From Atriophallophorus winterbourni (lineage: Eukaryota; Platyhelminthes; Trematoda; Plagiorchiida; Microphallidae): 64,000 bases of DNA. Where the stretch lies: NCBI GenBank assembly GCA_013407085.1, contig JACCGJ010020209.1, forward strand, positions 160,135 to 224,134. The letters are read 5' to 3'. The notes beneath the pieces are model-generated. The model saw only the letters and a list, made by a program, of their open reading frames with translations. It searched no databases and was not told the origin of the DNA. This document shows positions 51,715 through 62,175 of this stretch, piece by piece. The translations under genes and the position numbers were made by a program. How positions within the stretch are numbered: the first letter of the stretch is position 1; the number at the start of each line of letters is the position of its first letter.

Positions 51715-52030
51715 TGACATTAGCACGAGTCGGGCAATTTCCAAGTCCCAAAACGACTTCACAATCAAAGAAACAACGCTACCGCTTTGGAACTCAGAAT
51801 GATCGAGCGAATGATCCAGTATGCCCGGCGCGTAATGTCAAGTGCCATAAATGTGCTAAAGTTGGTCATTCTGACGACTTGTGTGAATCCAAATCCGTGA
51901 GCTTCGTCAGTGAAACTAACCAGACGTCAGCATATGAAAAACACACTAACGATGACGGATTACTCCGCACTAGAGAAGGATTTCACAGTGAGCGCCCTAT
52001 GATAGCTAACTTGAAACTGATTTACTTTCC
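51715..52030 (+). pseudogene. Gypsy gag zinc-knuckle part
   Basis: Continuation of the gag at 48830: PSPKTTSQSKKQRYRFGTQ, NVKCHKCAKVGHSDDLCES. C-x2-C-x4-H-x4-C is a complete CCHC knuckle. A Ser/Thr-rich tail follows. Confidence 0.8.
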
Positions 52031-52389
52031 ATGATGTTCAGAAAGTACGATAACGCTCACATGATATGGATACATTTGTTTATATAGAATTTCACTCTGC
52101 TTCCCCATAACAATAATTCCATAAAACGTTTATGAACTGCATTTCCAATCTCACCAATACTCCTTACATGATAAAACATTCACAGTTATTCGATCTCACC
52201 GGTTCACATACTGGGATACGTGCTACTCGATCTGAGTATCGAAGACTTTGGCAACATTAAAGCTGTGGTATATGTTACAAAGCTGAATTCGAAGGCACTG
52301 CCAAGCAGAAACCCAATGTTAGTTCGCGCAGTATCGCCCATCGAAGCTGTTTCGCAAAATTGCTGCACTTCATTCCCAACCCCTTTCTA

Positions 52390-52975
52390 AGAAAGTGTTG
52401 GCAGTGTTCCCGGAAATCAGAATTGGCTCAAACCAGTTAAAGCGTCAATTCAATCATTTGTTTATTCTTTGTACCAATGGTCGAAAATGGCGACAGTCCC
52501 CATCAACAAACGTCTGCTTCTTATTGCTACTTGTAATAACAAGTAGCCCGATGTCCATATATGCTGAGATGTCACCCCTCATTTACTCATCAGGTGGTTG
52601 AAATATGTATTCTCCCGGCCTGACCTCCCTAAAGAAATCGTGACTGACAAGAACCCTCAATTTACCAGCTAAATGTTTAAAATATTTCTTTTACAAAATG
52701 CTTTACGACATACATCGATTACACTTTGCAATCTCTTTGCTAATGGGATGGTGGGACGATTGGATCGATCACTAAAAGAAAATATCCAGGATTTACAATC
52801 GCGGGGTGATTATTGTGAAGACGCAGTTATAAGTAGGCAATTTTCCTATAGAACGTGCCAACATCTTGCTACTGGCTATATCCATTCTGAGTTGTTGTAT
52901 AGCAGACCGATCAGAACAAAACTACTGCAACACATCAGTTGTCCTGCAATCCCACAGCGGATGAAATGCAGATAA
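52390..52975 (+). pseudogene. Gypsy integrase 3' half
   Basis: Shifted frames carry LPKEIVTDKNPQFTS near 52630 (second catalytic Asp block) and FLLQNALRHTSITLCNLF then ANGMVGRLDRSLKENIQDLQ near 52700-52800. In the last block the catalytic Glu (NGMxERxxxxLK) is Gly. ISRQFSYRTCQHLATGYIHS and LLYSRPIRTKL follow. The upstream catalytic core and RT are missing. It is dead. Confidence 0.75.
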
Positions 52976-53155
52976 ACGATGCTTATGATGCTTCATATTC
53001 GAAACTTTTATACATTACAGATGGGCGCAGCGATATTCATTTCACCGAGAGGATTATTTTGTGACAAACGACATGGACATGCCGGGTAGGCGTTTCTGCA
53101 CCTCGGTGACTACCAACTTTGGACTATTGTGATTGATCAAATGCTGGTCTACAGA

Positions 53156-53420
53156 GCATGTTCACTCTACTGCGACAGCGCCGCCTGCGCTTGCTTGGTC
53201 ATGTCTACAGAATGGAAAATGGTCGTATTCCGAAAGATCTACTCTATGGTGAGTTGCAACTAGGAAGTCGACCATTGGGCAGACCGCACTTGCCGTACAA
53301 AGACGTTTGCAAGAGATATCGAAGCTCTTGGCATTGACCCGGCGAGTTGGGAAGAACTTGCTCTTGACCGCTCACATTGTAGGCACTGTGTGAAGCGTCA
53401 TCTGCAAGCAACACATTCCT
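53156..53420 (+). pseudogene. RTE-like C-terminal fragment
   Basis: LLRQRRLRLLGHVYRMENGR, IPKDLLYGELQLGSRPLGRP, YKDVCKRDIEALGIDPASWE, then LALDRSHCRHCVK. This is the C-terminal domain shared by a second RTE-type group common in metazoans. Its 5' side meets the Gypsy LTR end. Confidence 0.8.
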
Positions 53421-54595
53421 TTGTACGATATCATTCATCGTTGTTAATGTTTGGTAGAATACAAGTTGGTTTATCACGTGCCTGTGTGTTCCTACTGCTG
53501 TACAACATTAACCATGGCGGTAGACAATTAAGCACTCAACCAGCGGCCTTGAAATTCACAAGCATTTGTGCTTGAGAAAGGTGCCGGTTTGAAAGATGAC
53601 TGGTGTTATATTGGCCTCTGGAATGTTTCAGCAACGTATAAAGCAAGATCGATGTACGCAAAATATGTAATAAAATTTCCCTTGGTTCTCAAAGCCATAT
53701 TAATCTTAAGGCTTTTAGTCTGCGCAAGTTAGGAGTGTCAGTAGGTTCCTTCGACGCAATATATGGATTAACGTTAAAATGAGTTAAATGTTAAAGAGTT
53801 TATCGAGTGTTCATTACTGATTCTCACTCGCCAGAAACTAACACGCTATTGTCAGTGTTTCTTAAAATAATTGTCAATTCGAATCAAGTTACCGAATCAA
53901 ATGGTCGTGTTGAACAAGTTCTGATCGGGCGCGTCAAATAGAACAAATCAACCATTTGGCCGCGGTGCGTACGTGCTTTGTGAGCATTTGTTTGAATGGA
54001 CGGGTCAATGTAATGACATCTCCAATTCGGTCATGTACATGTGACCTGAAATTTTACAAGAATTTGATCCGGGTCACGATATCGATAATCAATGATGCAA
54101 CTGATGTCTATCGCAATTCTCATATGATATATTTAGAGATAGATCTACATGTTCAACCAAATTTGACAGTAATCGCGGCTGGTCGACCTTGGGGTTCAGC
54201 ATTAAACTGAAAAGTGATTATAAAAATGTAGATTGCCTTGTCATTGTCAAATTACCGCGCGACTGGCAGCGAGTATATTTCATTGAGACAGCCCGGTTAT
54301 GTTGAAAAGTATAAATACCATGACATACCCTTTATCGACATTCAGTAAAACGTGTTCGTTATACATTAACGATTTTCGTTGCTACAAAATAAATGCTCTG
54401 AGCTACAAAAATACAAATTTATCATTTTTATCGTTAAATGAATACATAAATTTCAAATTGGTTACGAGAATATGGTCCTTCACTCGCTTTTTACCTACAT
54501 TTTGTACATCAAATACAATATGTAGTAAGAATATATTGAGATTCAAGCTTTTTACTTAAAAAAATAATTAACTTTAAAATAAGCATGGTCGAATC
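53421..54595. other. No recognisable gene
   Basis: AT-rich with short frames only. Confidence 0.4.
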
Positions 54596-54599
54596 ATAG

Positions 54600-55330
54600 G
54601 TGCGTAGACGTATAAATATCATGGATAGCTCCTCGTGGCTCGGCTAGCGCAGGTAAATCATTTGATGGGGAGCAGTATCAGGGTTAACTTGGATATAATT
54701 TTCAAGTTTCGATTTGAAAATTGGCAGCTAGGGATTTCCCAAGATTATATACATGCACCAAATGATATGGTAATGACAATTTTGTTTGGAGTATGATATT
54801 TCCAACACGCAAGTGTGACCTCTGATGTTTCTAACACTTCGTATTTGGAATAAATTGTGCAATGTGTGGGAAACGGTAGTAAGGACTTTTATCCACGGAA
54901 AAATCGTTTCGCATTCTTCATTGGGCCGGAGACCACAGTTAATATTGTCTGAGGCGCACGACGTATGGCATATTATGTAAACCATCGACAAGGTTAGACG
55001 CACAATGATCAAAGGCGTCTAGAAACAAAATATATTTATGGAGCCATGGTGTGAATGCTTAAGTAGCATAGTCCAGAATCTGGTGTATATACATGTTTAT
55101 GATTAGAGGAAAGGAACCCGGGGAGAAACGTTCAAAGATCCACCGCAACATAACTAGCTGACGGGAGGCGAGTTGGCAAATATCTTTACACAGTAGACCA
55201 TTTTTCAATCTATCAGAAATTCAGACGCATAGGTTCTTCTATCCATTGTTTATTCCAGGATTTGCCATCCGATCTTGCATGGTTGGGAAGAGCCTGGCTC
55301 GCGGACATTTTTCAAACTCTTGCGCTTTAC
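54600..55330 (-). pseudogene. CR1-like C-terminal fragment
   Basis: Minus strand: ASRQLVMLRWIFERFSPGSF near 55120, AFTPWLHKYILF near 55030 ('AWSPWLKKD' equivalent), then LHNLFQIRSVRNIRGHTCVL and ISYSKQNCHYH (54728-55012). Stops in between. Confidence 0.65.
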
Positions 55331-55489
55331 TTCAGTAAAATATCTGAAGTACATTCAGAGGTTCGAGTGATAAATTTATGTTTGTGGTGCATGAAATTGT
55401 AAAACCTTTCGTAATGCGAACGTCTCTGGGTGTAAAGGCAGCAAATTTACTTCAATCAGTGGTACTGGATCGCTTAATGGTTTAATGCA

Positions 55490-58400
55490 GTTTGTTGTAA
55501 TTCAAGTTTCAAATTCAAGGCAATTTAATGTTTTAATTGTCTAAACAGCACATAAGTTACAATAACCAAAGATTAAAAATAACGGGAATTCATGAAAAGT
55601 GCAGAGATGACTTTTCAATATGGGAAGTCAGCTTATATACTGAAGTGTGAAGTTGGATTTGGTCAACATAAACTTGTCAAATTCAGCCTTTTACATGTTC
55701 ATGCTTGATGCACAAATGATATGTGAAGGCAGAGATTCAAAATTCAAGAATTTATGGTCACAAAAAGCACATAGCTTCACAATTACCATATCATAGTAAA
55801 TATGCGTTTAATAAGAGGTATAAAAAAAACAATTATACGATGTCACTGGAGTCAAGTAATATGCTTACCCTGAGTCAATACACAGGCATCGTCAAATCGT
55901 TATGTAACAAATAAGTGTGTCTAAGGTTCGAGTGAATGTTTGGATACAGGGAGAGGTGATAATTGCTTAGAGAGTTCCATATAAAACGAACTCAAACAGC
56001 AAAGAAGAACCTTCGAAAATTTGATCTAGCGTGTGGAATGGTTAACGTTTCGCTATGAGATCTTGTTGCTTGCTTGATTGCTTCCGATTAAATTGGTGTT
56101 CAAATTGGTGATTCACATTACCCAGACTGTTGAACAGGAGGATCAAATCACCCCAGAGATGGCGGTAGGAAAAGTCCAGATTTAGAAATGGTTACAAAAA
56201 GCACATAACTTCACAATAACCATATCATAGTAAATATCCGTTCATGAAAAGGAATAAAATTAATTAAGTAATATCAAGTTTAGTCCAGTTGAATACTTAC
56301 CATCAGTCAATACGCAGGTGTCGTTATATGCGACAAATAATTGTCCAAATTTCGAATGAACGTTTCGACGCTGGGAGCGATGACAATAGTTTCTGGTAGT
56401 GCATTCGAAAGTAAACAGACACGTACACATTAAAAATATCGGCGACGGCTGGTATGAAATTTGTAGTGACGCTGAGTGACTGCATGTATGTTGTGACCTA
56501 CGGTATTGGAATACATGTCTTAAAGGATTAAGGTGGGTATTTAATATTTTGTGTTAGTATCACAAGATGGTTTATTTTATCAAGCGACAGTATATCATTT
56601 TTACACCACAAAGTTCAAGCTTGAGATGCATGCTCAATGGTTTGAATAAAGTATGCATTCATGATGGTTGGCAACGTTCCAGGCGAGAAGGTTCTGAAAA
56701 TCCGTCGCAGCATAACTAGAAGCTTGGAATCACTCTTGTAGATGACCTCACAATGAAGGGTGTACTTAAGACTGACGCATACCTGCCTTTCCGACCACTT
56801 AAATCTCAAAATCGTCCGCCCAAAGCTTTATTGGTACAGGAAGGGCTCACCAAATTGCAACACCTTGCATTTTTGGAAATTGATTGGCACCTTATTCCGT
56901 ACCGACCTTTCATGGTAGGCATCTAAATGACTTTACAGCTGTACACAGTCCGCAATTGATTTTCTATCATCAGCAAAGAGAATCGCCATGCATGAGAGCG
57001 TCTCTGGTCGGTCGTTGATGTGAACCAAGAAAACTACTGGCCCAAGGACTGAACCTTGAGGTACGCCAAAGAGGCATCAATAAGCCGTGATTGTAGCCCG
57101 TTGATTTGAAAGATCGCCGTGCGTCCAGTGAAGTAACTTTGAAGCCAAGCAAGTAGCTGTTCGCAGATACCCATCAGTTTCAGCTTTTGTAGTTGTCGAA
57201 AGTGATCAACTCTTTCATATGCGTTAAACGTATGCAGATAACAAGCGTCGACGCAAGCTCTTTTGTCAACCGCTCGGGATCAGTCGTTTAACACCGTCAA
57301 CAAGCCTGTCAATCATGAGCGAGATTTACGAAATACATGCTGCGCTACAGATAGTATATTTTGTGATTCCAAGTGATGAACTATTTTTTCAATCACTATA
57401 TGCCCTATAACTTTGGACATCACAGGAAGTAAGGTGACACGAATGTAGTTTGCAGGATCTGAACGTCTACCACCCTTGTTGATAGGTTAAATTACCCTTT
57501 CTTCCAGTTGGCACCACTCCATCGGTTAAAGAATGTTTAAACAATTCATTCAATGGTTCACATTGCTGCTGGTCACAGGATTTCCGTACAGTTTGTGTGA
57601 TTCCGTCCACTCCTGTGGATTTCCTATGGTTCAGTCGACACAAATGTGGTTGTATAATCGCTTAATTGATCTCGATATCAGTCAGCTATTGCGTCACAGT
57701 TGATAGCGGCAACTCTTCAGTCGATATAATCGTTAACGGACTAAATACTTCAACATAATGTTGAACGACAGCATCAGCTGCTTCCTTTGCCGAGACTGTT
57801 AATCCATCCTCATTAAGCACCTGAAACACCCCTGGTTTCACGCCCGATCGAGCATTGACAATCCGATATAGCAATTTAGGATTTCCTACTATTTTCAAAG
57901 ATAGGAAGCGATGATAATTTTGGTTGTCGTTCTTCATGGGAGCATTCACTTTGTTTCAAATTCTGCAAAATTGTTTCCAGGAGGTTATCAGTCCTAGCAT
58001 TTCCTTTGCCCGATCCATTTTTTCATGCGATATTCGCTTGCCCGTCGTTCATCAACATTCGCGATTTTTGATATATGTTTGCCTGAACTCTATGTGAGTT
58101 CGGTGCAATGTGTTTCGGTGCTTTGATAATCAAGCACTCGCCAATTTCCTAACCCAAGCACTAAAGACGTAAACTCGCTTAGTCGATCCATCTGAATAGT
58201 TTTGCGGAGTCACATACTCATCTAGCGATGGATATATCTTCGAAGCCTGACACAAGATAATCGCTCCGACCATGGGGGTCAATCTAGTGAAATTCCTCAA
58301 CTGCCGAAGTCTCGGAAGTAATGATTAAATCCAGAACGAACGGCAACTCTGATCTTCTTCTGTGAGCAAATTCGGAGATATGGTTATGTAGTGGAAGCAT

Positions 58401-58960
58401 GTCGATCAGCTCACGGAATTTATTATGGAGTTTGTGTAGAGAATGATCTGATCTCGCAAAAAAAGATGAGGAAGGATGAATTCCTTCATGACCAGTAATT
58501 GGGAGCTTCGCATTTCTCCGGCGTAGTGTAGAGCTTCTAAAATCCTGTCGTTTTTAACATCTGTCGAGGCCGGAGGGCGATATATTATGCCAATGGTGCA
58601 GTCATCCTGTGAGGCTAAACCAGAGGGTTTCGTCTGATTCGAGGTTAAGATCGTAAATCGTCATGCACTAAAGACGTACAGAGTACAGAGCTACATCACC
58701 ATCTTTTGGTGGGTGATCGTTCCGCAATAGTATCATGTTGGGTAGCAACAGTTTCCTTTAAGTCAAAAAAGTTTGAAGCCAGGTTTCAGTAACAGCGACG
58801 GGGTCGGGTGAGTATCGTTTTGCACAGCTCGGTTAATTCAGCCAACTTTGAACATTCATATAGAGACATTTGAGTGAGCTTTTAGCATGTAGCAATGGGT
58901 CAATATCAGTATTTATTTGTCCGAAGCTGTTGACGTCGGAACATTGTGTTTTTTTGAAAC
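55490..58960 (-). pseudogene. Decayed CR1-like element, near full length
   Basis: Minus strand. Endonuclease remnants occur at 58200-58900: MNVQSWLN, PVAVTETWLQ with the Glu block, HPPKDGDVALYS, FVLDLIITSETSAVEEF, and HGRSDYLVSGFED where the His of SDH is Tyr. The linker is at 57686-57949 (LKIVGNPKLLYRIVNARSGV, KPGVFQVLNEDG). RT pieces follow at 56900-57600 (the GVPQ region near 57050), and the C-terminal part at 56615-56809 (MLRRIFRTFSPGTLPTIMNA). Two homologous 3' ends, at 56180-56220 and 55735-55780, indicate an extra 3' copy. Endonuclease catalytic residues are lost. Confidence 0.7.
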
Positions 58961-59094
58961 AAGTTGAGCTATTTTCGCTAAAGAGTTTGTGTCAGTCACG
59001 GATGATTTTGAAATGGAATGCTGCAATTTGACCTCACCACTGACTCTGTGATTGCACAATCAAACATTTTCAGGTAATTGTTTCTGTACAGTTT

Positions 59095-59215
59095 TATTTC
59101 AAATAGGTATAGAGTTGTACCGCTCTCCTCGTATGGCGGTGGTTTACGCGTTGTAGCAAAGCCATTTCCTTTTGTAAACACGGGGACCATGCTTGAACAG
59201 TATACTATTTTGAAA
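59095..59215 (-). pseudogene. CR1-like C-terminal scrap
   Basis: The minus-strand reading around 59110-59200 matches the 'YxVQAWSPWLxKEMALLQRVYHRATR' segment. Only ~100 bp remain. Confidence 0.6.
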
Positions 59216-59248
59216 ATAGAGTTTGCAATGAATCGGTTATAGTTAGTT

Positions 59249-59301
59249 TTTGGTAACGTTTCGCTTCTCTTCTGAACACAAGAAGCTTCGTCAGACCAAG
59301 G
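59249..59301 (-). ncRNA. Hammerhead-like motif, best-paired copy of the second type
   Basis: Minus strand: stem I TTGGT with ACCAA (five perfect pairs), CTGACGA plus an extra A, stem II GCTTCT with AGAAGC (six perfect pairs, 12-nt loop), GAAA, then AACGTT. The extra A after the core is shared with 45058 and 40870. No target duplication was found with confidence. Confidence 0.65.
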
Positions 59302-59597
59302 GGGTCGGTACAACAGTGTTCAAGGTATAAAGTCAGTCCTTGAACCAATCTGATTCGCTAAGCTACACAGATTCAAGATTCCAAGATTCAAGATTCAAGA
59401 TTTATGGTTAAAAAGCAAATTGCTGTACAATACCATAGGATATACGTATAAAAAATTATATATAAAAAATCGTTACTTGTATGATCATGTCCATGTTCTT
59501 CATAGGTGGAGCAAAAATAATCCTCAATGGCAACACAGACTGAGGGAAAAGAATCTTTGGATGGACGGTAGTTCCGTGCGTTAAAATTTTATAGACA

Positions 59598-59955
59598 TCA
59601 ATAGGTAGGGGCCAACGCAGTAGTTCTCAACATAAGGTTTCGTAACCTTTGTTTAAAGATGTGCTCGTTCGATGAGGTAACAATATCTATCGGCAAGCTA
59701 TTCCACAAGAAGCATACACGAACAGCGAAGAAGTGACGACGACAATTCAATCGTGAGTGTGGGATTTGAAGGGTCAAAGGGTGGCTGCGTGTGGGGACAA
59801 CGGAACGAAACTTGAAGAGGTGTTTGAGAGGGTGGGATTTCGCGTAGATGATTCGATATGTCAGAGTGAGGTCGTGTAGGATACGTCTGCGCTCGAGGGT
59901 GCACAGTCCAAGTCTGGTCAGTCGCTGCTCAAAGGGTAAATTATTCAATCCGGTA
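59598..59955 (-). CDS. CR1 C-terminal domain, shifted frame
   Basis: VTGLNNLPFEQRLTRLGLCT, LERRRILHDLTLTYRI, SHPLTLQIPHSRLNCRRHFF, AVRVCFLWNSLPIDIVTSSN, ending ..LRNLMLRTTALAPTY and a stop at 59598. One base change would be expected to separate it from the RT frame. Confidence 0.88.
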
Positions 59956-61589
59956 ACCGTTTGGTTGCCTTGTGATAAATTCGTTCGAGGAGCGAGATGT
60001 TTTTTTCCATCCATGGCGTCCAAGCTTGTACAGCGTAGTCAACGACAGGATGTATGTAAGTGTTTAGTAATTTCACGAGTGAGTGTGGTGGGAAACGTCC
60101 GAAAATGCGTTTCAGTAAACCTAGCAAGCTGCACGCACGCTTGTAGACGGCTTCGCACTGTAGGCTGTTCTTCAAAGTGCCAGACACCAAGATTCCGAGA
60201 TCTTTTTGTGATGTACTCCATTCAAGCGGGTGGCTGCCAAGTGTATAGGGAAAGGGAAAGGGTTTTCCGACTTGCAACATTTTGCACTTGCGGAAATTAA
60301 ATGGCAGTTTGTTTTGGATTGACCACTGGTGCAGTTTATTCAAATCTCCTTGCAGAACTTGACAGTCCTCGATAGAGTTGACCTTCGTCCAGATTTTTAC
60401 GTCGTCTGCGAATAAAACAAGCTTACATGCTAGTAAGTTCGGTAGGTCATTTATAAATAAGAGAAACAGTATCGAACCGAGAACCGAACCCTGAGGGACT
60501 CCGCTCGTGGCTTCAATTGTTCGAGAAGTTTCACCATCTATTCTGACTTTTACTTTGCGTCCAGACAGGTAACTTGTGAACCATGTTAGTAGGTTTCCGA
60601 TGACGCCAACATTCTGCAGCTTCTGAAGCAGTAAGGAGTGATTCACTCTGTCGAATGCTTTAGATATATCTAAGTAACCGGCATGAACGGAACCCCTTTG
60701 GTCTAGTGCTTGCGTCCAGTCATTTAGAGTCGTGAGTAAGTTAGACAGGCATGAATATGTTTTCCTAAATCCGTGTTGTGTGAAAGTTATTAGCTGATGG
60801 TTCTCGAGATGTTCAACAAGTCGTTCACACACCAGGCGTTCCAAAATTTTAGAAACCGCTGAAAGAAGCGTCACGGGGCGGTAATTCGCCGGATCAGAAC
60901 GACTGCCCCCTTTGTAGATTGGTGTGATAACACCGGTTTTCCATTGAGTTGGTACGGTTCCCGTATTCAATGAGTGCCTGAATAGACCACTAAGTGGGCC
61001 ACAAAGCTCCAGCTCGCATGACTTCAGAACAGCGGGTGTTATTCCATCCTCTCCTGGTGATTTGCGAACGTTCAGTCCGCGTAAATGTTTTCGCACAACC
61101 GTAGGATTTACCTCGATGTTGCTAAGGCATTCGACTTGTAGTGGGTGCGGGAAAGACGTCAGCGTTGACACGTTTTTTGGACAAAATACTTGCGCATAAA
61201 ATGATATTAGGGCATCAGCTGTATCCTTGACATTATCAGTCAGTCCGTTCTCTGTCTGGATAGGAAATACACCTGGTTTAACCTTGGTCGCGGTGTTTAC
61301 GATGGTGTACAGCAACTTAGGATTTCGTTCCATCTGGTCGATCAGCTTAAAATGGTGATATTGCTTGTCTTCTCGAATTAAGGACGTCACCTTGTTACGA
61401 AAACTACGAAAGTGTTCCCAAGATGCGTCTGTTTGTGTTATTTTATGTGCAGCCCATGCGGAGTTTCGCATGGCTATCCACTTCCGAGTGCGGCTTCGGA
61501 GTTTGAAGCGAAATGTTCTTGATTTCCTTTTGGGAACACAGGTAGAATTTTCGTCTAGTTTTGTACCGATATAACTTAACAGACTAGAA
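59945..61589 (-). CDS. CR1 reverse transcriptase (about 548 codons in one frame)
   Basis: The longest uninterrupted retrotransposon frame in the window. In order: [15 protein letters not shown] (linker), [132 protein letters not shown] (catalytic FADD intact), MLQVGKPFPFPYTLGSHPL, LLKRIFGRFPPHSLVKLLN, VDYAVQAWTPWMEKNISLLE. The frame upstream of 61589 belongs to the hAT and is not part of this protein. A frameshift after KATK near 59955 moves it to the C-terminal frame. Confidence 0.9.
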
Positions 61590-61891
61590 CAGGGGTGCGC
61601 AACCTGCGGCCGCACGGCCGCATGCGGCCGTGAGAGGTATGATATGCGGCCGTTAGTAACGTACTTTTGCTCATGTTGACCGCTGTGTGATGCGACCCCG
61701 ACCGCGTTCATCTGTATTGGGTTGCTGGGTGGTTACAGCAATGTTGTAGGCATAGCGACTACTGACTTAGGTCAAAGCCTTAAATCCTCATTGAAGATCG
61801 ACTGGTGCATCATGATTTGGATTCACTTTCTCGCAGGCGGGTTCGATCGGATCTAATCCTAACTTTTACACGTGGTTTAATAATATTACCC

Positions 61892-62164
61892 ATGAAAAGA
61901 AGGCGCACTTTGACTGATGAGAATAGGAAATTCAACGCCGAGTGGGAAGTTTATTACTTCGTGATTGAAACTGTCGACCATTGCATGATATGCCTTATAT
62001 GTGAGCAGGTTTTAAAAACACTAAAAGTGGATAACGCCAGACAGCATTATCGTCGACATGAGAGCCACGCTTACGCTAAGATGGACAGTGAGTCAAGAAA
62101 AAATTGCGTTGAGAACTTGAAGAAGAAATTGGAGCAGAGAAAAACACGTTTCAGACATTTTTAA
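61892..62164 (+). CDS. hAT transposase, N-terminal zinc-finger part
   Basis: ATG at 61892 opens MKRRRTLTDENRKFNAEWEV. A BED-like zinc finger follows: MICLICEQVLKTLKVDNAR then QHYRRHESH (C-x2-C ... H-x3-4-H), which binds the transposon ends. The frame ends at TAA after RKTRFRHF. The next frame begins NTFQTFLNRTNVLVEA, so a single frameshift at ~62130-62140 separates the parts. An upstream reading from 61805 is longer but lacks family sequence. Confidence 0.78.
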   Translation: MKRRRTLTDENRKFNAEWEVYYFVIETVDHCMICLICEQVLKTLKVDNARQHYRRHESHAYAKMDSESRKNCVENLKKKLEQRKTRFRHF

Positions 62165-62175
62165 ATAGAACGAAT

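Larger units (their letters stand above)
48600..53135 (+). mobile_element. Second Gypsy element, internally deleted, with CR1 inside gag
   Basis: The LTR-derived sequence ending CAATAAACTTTGAACTATTGTG at ~48665-48690 recurs as CCAACTTTGGACTATTGTGAT at ~53108-53130, so I take them as the 5' and 3' LTR ends (48600-48695 and 53045-53135, both partial). Between them lie gag, a CR1 element (minus), the gag zinc knuckle and an integrase fragment. RT and RNase H are missing. The lineage differs from the CsRn1 element because it has a CCHC knuckle. Boundaries are approximate. Confidence 0.6.
59371..61589 (-). mobile_element. CR1-like element, well preserved, truncated by hAT insertion
   Basis: Minus strand. 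The 3' end carries a degenerate tandem (AAGATTC)n at 59371-59402. The C-terminal domain and RT are in two frames with a single frameshift near 59955. At its high-coordinate end the coding sequence stops within the linker N-terminal part (SYIGTKLDENSTCVPKRKSR) at the hAT boundary. The endonuclease may therefore lie beyond the hAT, outside this window. Confidence 0.9.

Noticed and set aside
59225..59345. Target duplication around the hammerhead-like copy at 59249-59301
   Set aside because: Similar words (GAATCGG / GATTCGC) exist on either side but do not match well enough to call a duplication.
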